From an uncultured Candidatus Melainabacteria bacterium (GTDB lineage Bacteria; Cyanobacteriota; Vampirovibrionia; Gastranaerophilales; Gastranaerophilaceae): a DNA stretch of 20,733 nucleotides. Positions within the stretch are counted from its first letter, which is position 1. The number at the start of each line of letters is the position of its first letter. A program made the position numbers and the translations under genes. The DNA lies in NCBI GenBank assembly GCA_934754855.1, contig CAKVJR010000019.1, forward strand, positions 1-20,733. The letters run 5' to 3'. Shown here in pieces: positions 15,394 through 20,733 of this stretch. The notes below the pieces were generated by a model that worked only from the letters and a program-made list of their open reading frames with translations, did not search any database and was not told where the DNA came from.

Positions 15394-15422
15394 AATTTAA
15401 TGATAAAACCTTTAATCGTCAA
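15394..15422 (-). promoter_or_regulatory. Promoter of the 84-aa gene, overlapping the divergent promoter
   Basis: On the minus strand TTGACG (15422-15417), 17 bases and TAAATT (15399-15394) predict a start near 15387. Its -35 overlaps the -35 of the divergent plus-strand promoter. Confidence 0.45.
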
Positions 15423-15447
15423 CAACCGAAAAAATGATTTTTATAAT
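15419..15447 (+). promoter_or_regulatory. Promoter of the UPF0173-DUF3326-prepilin unit
   Basis: TCAACA (15419-15424), 17 bases and TATAAT (15442-15447) predict a start near 15454. A second TATAAT at 15447-15452 overlaps it. The ribosome site AAGGGGA (15461-15467) and ATG 15473 follow. Confidence 0.5.
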
Positions 15448-15472
15448 ATAATTAAGAAAAAAGGGGAACGTT

Positions 15473-16159
15473 ATGACAGAAACAACTATTAAATATTTAG
15501 GTCACAGTGCATTTTATATCAAAACAGGCAACTGCGGGATTTTAATTGATCCTTGGTTTATGCACAATCCGAATGTAAAATTTGATATTGAAAATGAAAC
15601 CGTGACACACATTTTGATAACACACGGTCACGGCGACCATTTCGGAGATACCATACCCATTGCAAAAGCAAAAGATGCAACGGTTATTGCTATTTTTGAA
15701 ACGGGACTTTTCTGCGAAAAATTGGGCTTAAAAGCAATCGGAGTCGGAATGAGCGGTGCCATAAAAACGGAATTCGGTTCGGTAAGATTTTTGCCCGCAT
15801 ATCACACAAATACGCTCCCGAACGGTCAATATGGCGGAATTGCAGCATCAATTCTCCTTGAATTAAATGACGGTAAAAAGATTTATCACGCAGGCGATAC
15901 GGGTTTAACAAAAGAATTTGAGTTAATCGGCGACATTTACAGTCCCGAAATTACAATGCTCCCTATCGGCGGTCATTTTACAATGGACGCAAAAGATGCC
16001 GTAATCGCAGCGGAAATGTTGCGTGCGGAAACCGTTATTCCTATGCACTACAACACTTTTGACACAATTAAAGCAGATGTTGAAAAATTCCAAATGGATA
16101 TTTTGTCAAAAGGTATAAGATGTGCCGCAATGCAAATAAATGAAGAAATTTTAGCCTAA
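15473..16159 (+). CDS. Metal-dependent hydrolase of the UPF0173 family (metallo-beta-lactamase fold)
   Basis: The 228-residue length is typical of UPF0173. It begins IKYLGHSAFYI, then GILIDPWF, and carries the metal-binding ITHGHGDHFGD (His51, His53, Asp55, His56). Later ligands appear in AYHTN, YHAGDTG and IPMHYNTF. The fold binds two metals and usually cleaves ester or phosphoester bonds; the family's substrate is not established. AAGGGGAACGTT precedes ATG 15473. It is the first of three plus-strand genes: 3 bases separate its TAA from the DUF3326 ATG, so they are almost certainly co-transcribed. Cytoplasmic, with no signal peptide. Confidence 0.92.
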   Translation: MTETTIKYLGHSAFYIKTGNCGILIDPWFMHNPNVKFDIENETVTHILITHGHGDHFGDTIPIAKAKDATVIAIFETGLFCEKLGLKAIGVGMSGAIKTEFGSVRFLPAYHTNTLPNGQYGGIAASILLELNDGKKIYHAGDTGLTKEFELIGDIYSPEITMLPIGGHFTMDAKDAVIAAEMLRAETVIPMHYNTFDTIKADVEKFQMDILSKGIRCAAMQINEEILA

Positions 16160-16162
16160 ATT

Positions 16163-17146
16163 ATGAGTAAAAATAAAAATTATTCAATTTTAATAGTTCC
16201 GACGGGAATCGGTGCCAACATCGGCGGTTTTGCAGGCGATGCGGGTGCATTTGCGAAAAAAATCTCCAAAGAATTTCCACTCATCGTTAATCCTAACGTC
16301 GTCAATGCTGCCTGTTTCTCGGCAATTACTGAGAATATGCTCTACACGGAAGGTTACACAATAACAGAATTTTTAAAAGGGAATATTTCTTTAATTCCGT
16401 CAAAAGATAACAAAATCGGTGTAATTTTCGACAAAGCAATATCTCAAGACGTACTAAACATACACATTAACACGATTAACGCCGTCAAAACGGTTTACGG
16501 AATAAATGTTATCGGTTGGGAAATTTCGGACGAAAAAGTTGGCGTTGATTTTTTCACGACGGAAAGCGGAATTTCAACAGGCGGTGTAAAAAACACAAAA
16601 ACGCTTATAGAAGCGGGGAAAAAATTACTTGCACGAGGGGCGAATGTTCTTGCCGTGGTTTGCAAATTTGACGAACCCGAAGAAGACGGATATGCAGACG
16701 GAAAGTGCGTTGACGTGGTAGGCGGAGCAGAAGCGATTATCTCTCATTGCCTGACAAAGGAACTCGGTGTCCCGACTGTTCACGCACCTGCATTTGAGGA
16801 TTATGCGATAAAACCCGACCCTGTTCACCCCAAAGCAGCCGCAGAATACATCACTCCGACATTTTTGCCATGCCTGCTCTTGGGCTTGCAAAACGCACCG
16901 TTGATAAAAAACGGGCTTGATGAAAAATACATTACGGTAAATAATGTTAAAACATTGATTATGCCAAAAAATTCCTTAGGCTCTTCGATTGTTACAAATG
17001 CAATCGAAAAGGGTATTATAGTTCTGTCTGTTGAAGAAAATTCGACAGTTCTAAACGTCACAGCCGAAAATCTCGGCATTTCCGATAAAGTTATATCGGT
17101 CAAAAATTACGAAGAATGTCTTAATTTTTTAAGAAGGTTAAAATGA
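16163..17146 (+). CDS. DUF3326 family protein
   Basis: The 327-residue protein matches my recollection of DUF3326, known mainly in cyanobacteria and plants. It opens with SILIVPTGIGANIGGFAGDA (residues 8-27), then PLIVNPNVVNAACF, MLYTEGYTITEFLKG, and KIGVIFDKAI; the middle has VVCKFDEPEEDGYADGKCVDVVGGAEAIISH and AHAP/DYAIKPDPVHPKAAAEYI-like segments. Its biochemical function is unknown to me. Conserved Gly-rich N-terminal and DPVHPKAAAEY motifs suggest an enzyme binding a phosphorylated or acidic ligand, which is speculation. It starts 3 bases after the UPF0173 gene, and its TGA overlaps the ATG of the prepilin-like gene (ATGA), so all three are translationally linked. It is the best single lineage marker in this window. 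Confidence 0.85.
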   Translation: MSKNKNYSILIVPTGIGANIGGFAGDAGAFAKKISKEFPLIVNPNVVNAACFSAITENMLYTEGYTITEFLKGNISLIPSKDNKIGVIFDKAISQDVLNIHINTINAVKTVYGINVIGWEISDEKVGVDFFTTESGISTGGVKNTKTLIEAGKKLLARGANVLAVVCKFDEPEEDGYADGKCVDVVGGAEAIISHCLTKELGVPTVHAPAFEDYAIKPDPVHPKAAAEYITPTFLPCLLLGLQNAPLIKNGLDEKYITVNNVKTLIMPKNSLGSSIVTNAIEKGIIVLSVEENSTVLNVTAENLGISDKVISVKNYEECLNFLRRLK

Positions 17147-18375
17147 AGAAACATAAAGGTTTTACGTTAGCGGAAGTTCTTATTATGCTCGTTATCGTCG
17201 GGGTTCTTGCAGCCCTTTCGATAACGGTTGTAAGCACGCAGAAAGCGAAATTCGGGCTTAACTGCTATTATTTGCTAAGAGAATTGCAAATTACGGCAGG
17301 AAGTTTGGCGGCACAAACAGATGAGGGGAATTTGCACTCCAAAATTTCCGAACAAAACGAAACAACGGACGCCGACGGCAACACAAAAACAGAAGAAACA
17401 GTCAAATATGACCTCTCAACCGACGAGGGATTTTGCAAATTTTTTGCCAACTCTCTAAACTCAGCAAGCACAATCAAATGTGAAGACGCAAACCTTTACA
17501 GTGCAACCACTTCAAGCATTTATAACGGGATTTCGGCATCATCAATACCGAACTTCAGATTAATAAACAAATATTCTGTTTATCTCTCAAAACACGTAGC
17601 AGGCGGAACAACGACAGCAGGCGAAGTTCGCCCCGGATATCGAATGATTGCGGTTGATATGAACGGCGAAGGAAAACCAAACAAAACAGATGATGATATT
17701 ATCGCTTTTGCAATTTTTGACAACGGAACAGTCCTTCCCTACGGCATTGCAGCCACAAATACAAGAACAGACGCAAACGAAAATTCCGAGTACATTCCGT
17801 ATTTCCAAACCGTAATTAAAGGAAAAAATTTAGTTCCGAGCAAAGTTGTTCTTGAAGAATCAGGTATTTTAAGAAGACTTGAAAAATCATCAGTCGCTTG
17901 GATGTTCCCCTCTGTTATTGTCAAAAATCCCGATAACGTTGCAGGAAACGGCATTCCGAGAAACTTATCATTCAAAGACAGTTACTGTAAAGTTTACGCC
18001 AACGAAGTCGCTTGGTATGACCCGAGTTATTGCAACGGCTACACTTCAATCACGAAAGATTGGACATTAAAAATTCAAACCAATGCAACGGAATCAACAG
18101 CCTCTGGCACAACAATAAAAGAAGAAATGACAAGTTATTCCGTTACAAAATGCGGAAAATTCTGCGGTGCATCAGATGATGATTGCTACGATGACGAAGA
18201 TTCTTGGAATGCGGCACACCCCGGAGTCGAACCAACCGCAATCATTGATTGCTCCTGCAACATAATCAAACCGCAAGTTTCGAGATTTATTCCCGTACTT
18301 CAAGATGTTTATACCGCTCACTACGGAACAACAAGCGAAAATAATTCCATTAACCAAAACATTTATAAATGGTAA
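17143..18375 (+). CDS. Prepilin-type (type IV pilin / pseudopilin) secreted protein
   Basis: The N terminus is a textbook type III signal: MKKHKG, cleavage expected after Gly6, then FTLAEVLIMLVIVGVLAALS, with the +5 glutamate of the mature protein (Glu11) and the hydrophobic alpha1 helix. At 410 residues it is much larger than major pilins. The globular part has a late Cys-rich region (CGKFCGASDDDCYDDEDS, and CSCN near residue 368) and an Asp-rich stretch (VDMNGEGKPNKTDDDIIAFAIF) that may bind calcium. It may be a minor pilin or an adhesin-like pseudopilin. The ribosome site AAGAAGG lies in the end of the DUF3326 gene. No prepilin peptidase or pilus motor is nearby. Confidence 0.88.
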   Translation: MKKHKGFTLAEVLIMLVIVGVLAALSITVVSTQKAKFGLNCYYLLRELQITAGSLAAQTDEGNLHSKISEQNETTDADGNTKTEETVKYDLSTDEGFCKFFANSLNSASTIKCEDANLYSATTSSIYNGISASSIPNFRLINKYSVYLSKHVAGGTTTAGEVRPGYRMIAVDMNGEGKPNKTDDDIIAFAIFDNGTVLPYGIAATNTRTDANENSEYIPYFQTVIKGKNLVPSKVVLEESGILRRLEKSSVAWMFPSVIVKNPDNVAGNGIPRNLSFKDSYCKVYANEVAWYDPSYCNGYTSITKDWTLKIQTNATESTASGTTIKEEMTSYSVTKCGKFCGASDDDCYDDEDSWNAAHPGVEPTAIIDCSCNIIKPQVSRFIPVLQDVYTAHYGTTSENNSINQNIYKW

Positions 18376-18390
18376 ATAAAAATTTCACAC

Positions 18391-18424
18391 AAAAAAAACA
18401 GACCCCGTTTGAGGTCTGTTTTTT
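18391..18424. terminator. Bidirectional terminator
   Basis: ACAGACC (18398-18404) and GGTCTGT (18413-18419) form the stem, extended by an eight-A / six-T flank. It lies between the prepilin-like gene and the convergent gene ending at 18440. Confidence 0.88.
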
Positions 18425-18439
18425 AAATTCAAGTATTTC

Positions 18440-19897
18440 TTATGAGAAAGAAACATTTTTTTCAGCGATTGCAATCGGTGTTGAAAGTTTTGTTGCAATT
18501 GCGATTGTTCTCGGGAAATATTGTTGAAGAACTTGAGTTCTCATTGCCAAAATTTCAACAGGCATAGGTTTTTGGCTGTTCATAGCATTTGTTTCGGCAA
18601 CAGTTTCTTTTCTTCCTCTGTCTGATTGTCCGTCTGTTTCAAAGATGAAATAGTCGATGTATTCTTCTTGAAAACTAGGGAAAGCCTTTAAGAACATTGC
18701 TTTTTCGTCAAAATATGCCTTTTGAAATTCAGGATTGTCAGCAATCGGATTTTGCAAAAATTCGGGTTCAGGTTCACCTTTTTCTTTTGCCTCTTTAATT
18801 TTTTCGTCCATTGCTTTGTATTCGGGTTTCAAATATGCATCTTTTGCGTGACCCAATTCGTGAGAAACAACGAATTCGTCAGTTTTGCAATTCAAGTGAC
18901 CGAAATAGCCCAAAAATGCAGAATCTAAATCGTCTTTCAACGGAATAATATATCTGACATCTTTGCTCATATCGATAAGAGTGTCACCGGGGAGAGTGTG
19001 CAACAAGTCAGAGATGACGGGTTCTTTAGTCTTCGGAGGATTAAATCCTTGAACTGCACCCAAAAGTCCGACTAACGGTTTTTTGTAGAAAGGAACTTTG
19101 AAAGTTTTTTCATTCAAAACTGTTTTTTCATTGTTAAACTCGTCGGTAACAATTGTATCTTTTCCCTTTTGTTCTATTGTGTAGTGTCTGCCATTGATTG
19201 AAGAATGAGCAAGATTTTCATTTTCTTTATCATAAGTTCTGTCAACAGTGGAGAGAACTTTGCCATTCTTATCGGCAATTTGGTTATACATTCTTATGTG
19301 CTTACCGTCACCTGTTTTTGTGTAACGATATGTAGTTGTTGTACCATCTAAACTTGTCATGTTCTTGCTGATGTAAATGCCTCCGTCGGGAGTTTTCTTT
19401 GCCATAGAAACAACTTTTGTTCTTCCTAATGCATCAACTTCGGTAACATTATAAATACCGGGAACTTCTGACATTGTGTATGTTTGCTTGGCAACTGTTT
19501 TTCCTGTAATAGGATCTTTTCTTTCAGTTACCAATGTTTGATTAACAGAATCTCTCGGTGACAAAGGATTTGTAACAAGTCCTTTTGAAACACCGTTGTG
19601 TTCATAATCAACGATTGTTCTTTTGCCGACAATGGGCATTTTTTCGTTGATTGACAAAGTATCAACAGAATCTAACACTCCGGCAGGACTCCAATTAACT
19701 TTGGTAACGTTAATCATCACGTTTCCTTTTTCATCTAAAGATTTTGATATCCATCTTCCGTCACCTGTTGCAACGAATTGGTCTTCTGCCTGTTTTTGTT
19801 GTTGTTTCGGTTGTTGTTGGGGTTGCGGTTGTTGGTCTTGAACCTTTCTTGCTACTGTAAAAGGATTTGTAACCGCAGAAATACTTTGAATTTGCAT
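18440..19897 (-). CDS. Q/P-rich protein with HELGH zinc-metalloprotease motif, lineage-specific
   Basis: I do not recognise the whole 485-residue protein. Residues 1-40 begin MQIQSISAVTNPF and hold a low-complexity Gln/Pro tract (21-40), with no signal peptide. Residues 45-260 are built of short beta-rich segments with turns such as SLDEKGN, EVDALGRT, NQIADKNGK and TSLDGTTT, resembling RHS/YD-like strand repeats. Residues 346-350 read HELGH within VVSHELGHAKDAYL, a gluzincin HExxH site, and ETVAETNAM (431-439) could give the third zinc-ligand Glu, an arrangement recalling the anthrax lethal factor-like (M34-type) peptidases. Catalytic activity is inferred only. AAGGTAAG precedes ATG 19897. 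It is monocistronic and divergent from dxr. Confidence 0.75.
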   Translation of the reverse strand: MQIQSISAVTNPFTVARKVQDQQPQPQQQPKQQQKQAEDQFVATGDGRWISKSLDEKGNVMINVTKVNWSPAGVLDSVDTLSINEKMPIVGKRTIVDYEHNGVSKGLVTNPLSPRDSVNQTLVTERKDPITGKTVAKQTYTMSEVPGIYNVTEVDALGRTKVVSMAKKTPDGGIYISKNMTSLDGTTTTYRYTKTGDGKHIRMYNQIADKNGKVLSTVDRTYDKENENLAHSSINGRHYTIEQKGKDTIVTDEFNNEKTVLNEKTFKVPFYKKPLVGLLGAVQGFNPPKTKEPVISDLLHTLPGDTLIDMSKDVRYIIPLKDDLDSAFLGYFGHLNCKTDEFVVSHELGHAKDAYLKPEYKAMDEKIKEAKEKGEPEPEFLQNPIADNPEFQKAYFDEKAMFLKAFPSFQEEYIDYFIFETDGQSDRGRKETVAETNAMNSQKPMPVEILAMRTQVLQQYFPRTIAIATKLSTPIAIAEKNVSFS

Positions 19898-19920
19898 TAT
19901 TTTTCTTACCTTATTTTAAA

Positions 19921-19945
19921 ATTCTCACTAAATGTGATTCTCACT
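19921..19945. promoter_or_regulatory. Direct repeat upstream of the HELGH protein gene
   Basis: ATTCTCACT occurs at 19921-19929 and again at 19937-19945, a spacing of 16 bases, within the short leader/promoter region of the minus-strand gene. This could be a tandem operator; chance is not excluded. Confidence 0.3.
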
Positions 19946-20054
19946 TACCGAGCATGATAAAACTTGTCATAAAAATTTTTTGCCAACATTAAGTGTATTC
20001 GTTACAATTTTGAAACAAAAGTTAACATGATTGTTTTTATTAACATAAAATTCT

Positions 20055-20084
20055 TTGATAAAATTTTCTTTTTGGTACTATAAT
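20055..20084 (+). promoter_or_regulatory. dxr: Promoter of dxr predicting a leaderless mRNA
   Basis: TTGATA (20055-20060), an 18-base spacer and a perfect TATAAT (20079-20084) stand 7 bases before the ATG at 20092. Transcription should begin at or beside the start codon. No Shine-Dalgarno is present. Confidence 0.65.
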
Positions 20085-20091
20085 AATTATT

Positions 20092-20733
20092 ATGGTAAAA
20101 AAGATAACAATATTAGGATCAACAGGTTCAATCGGAACGCAAGCCCTGCAAGTTTTGGAAAAACTTGAGGGAAAATTTGAAATAGTGGCACTTTCAGCGG
20201 GACATAACATTCCGTTGTTGTCAGAGCAAATCGAAAAATTCCACCCCAAAAGAGTTTGCGTAGGTTCACAGGAATGTGCCTGTATTTTAACGACAAAGTA
20301 TAAAGATTTGGAAGTTGTTTACGGAGATGAAGGTTTAGTTGACCTTTGTTCGGACAAATCCAACGATATAATTTTAGTGGCAGTTTCGGGGAAAATCGGA
20401 CTAAAACCGACATTGACCGCTATTAAAAATCACATTGACATAGCACTTGCGAATAAGGAAACCCTTGTTATGGCGGGCGATATCGTTATGAGAGAGGCTG
20501 CTATGAACGGGGTAAATATTTTGCCCGTTGACAGTGAACACAGTGCAATTCATCAATGTCTGACGAACAAAGCAGGACTGAAAAGACTTATCATCACTGC
20601 ATCAGGCGGACCGTTTTTGCACAAACATGTTTCAGAAATGAAGAAAGCAACTCAAGAGCAAGCACTTGCTCATCCGAGATGGAACATGGGAAAGAAAATC
20701 ACAATTGACTCCGCAACGCTTATGAATAAAGGG
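20092..20733 (+). CDS. dxr: 1-deoxy-D-xylulose 5-phosphate reductoisomerase (3' end outside window)
   Basis: DXR converts DXP to methylerythritol 4-phosphate with NADPH, the committed step of the MEP pathway. The first 214 residues of a normally 380-400 residue enzyme are present. The NADPH-binding ILGSTGSIGTQAL lies at residues 7-19, followed by ALANKETLVMAG, and the metal-binding LPVDSEHSAIHQ. Then come ITASGGPF and the active-site flap HPRWNMGKKITIDSATLMNKG at the window edge. The frame stays open to the last base. ATG 20092 has no Shine-Dalgarno and the -10 box ends 7 bases before it. The same window encodes IspD, two steps further on in the pathway. Confidence 0.95.
   Translation, partial: MVKKITILGSTGSIGTQALQVLEKLEGKFEIVALSAGHNIPLLSEQIEKFHPKRVCVGSQECACILTTKYKDLEVVYGDEGLVDLCSDKSNDIILVAVSGKIGLKPTLTAIKNHIDIALANKETLVMAGDIVMREAAMNGVNILPVDSEHSAIHQCLTNKAGLKRLIITASGGPFLHKHVSEMKKATQEQALAHPRWNMGKKITIDSATLMNKG

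Noticed and set aside
1..20733. CRISPR arrays, insertion sequences, tRNA or rRNA genes
   Set aside because: No regularly spaced repeats, transposase-like frames or cloverleaf/rRNA motifs were seen by eye on either strand.

Overview
The window looks like a chromosomal segment of an AT-rich, non-photosynthetic bacterium related to Cyanobacteria. The best guess is the Melainabacteria/Vampirovibrionia lineage (Gastranaerophilales-like), which is an inference. It rests on a DUF3326 protein, a family known mainly from cyanobacteria and plastid-bearing plants; a large prepilin-type protein of the sort abundant in Gastranaerophilales; MEP-pathway isoprenoid genes; and low-GC, A-rich coding sequence without any photosynthesis gene. 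I see no phage, transposon, CRISPR, tRNA or rRNA signature. This is mostly ordinary housekeeping chromosome with several lineage-specific genes of unknown function.

Layout. Positions 1-474 hold the 3' end of ilvD (branched-chain amino acid synthesis). A small Cys-rich protein gene (749-967) follows, with its own promoter and terminator, flanked by two CATG-rich intergenic stretches. A minus-strand pair (1140-3811) encodes an unknown membrane-anchored protein and a sugar-type ABC solute-binding lipoprotein, joined by an ATGA overlap. Divergent from them is rpsB-tsf (4045-5709), closed by two tandem terminators that resemble each other. An orphan sensor histidine kinase (5826-6821) starts directly after the second terminator. 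It converges on a RicT/PSP1 gene (6869-7801, minus), which is divergent from a Cache-like/degenerate GGDEF/EAL c-di-GMP phosphodiesterase (7971-10286).

The minus-strand run thiL-ispD-5'-nucleotidase (10359-13583) looks like one operon. ThiL and IspD lie in two pathways that both draw on DXP (thiamine and isoprenoids). Opposite it is a very divergent glucose-6-phosphate isomerase-like protein (13727-15130) that appears to have lost most active-site motifs and overlaps tail-to-tail with a small unknown gene (15102-15356, minus). A three-gene plus-strand unit follows: UPF0173 metallo-hydrolase, DUF3326 protein and prepilin-like protein (15473-18375). A minus-strand gene (18440-19897) encodes a Q/P-rich protein with a HELGH zinc-protease motif. 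The window ends inside dxr (20092 onward), the committed MEP-pathway enzyme.

A recurring regulatory feature is the lack of a Shine-Dalgarno sequence at four genes (3811 minus, 5826 plus, 13583 minus, 20092 plus). In each, a -10-like box ends only 6-7 bases before the ATG, which predicts leaderless transcripts. Other genes here have clear Shine-Dalgarno sites, so both initiation modes seem to coexist.
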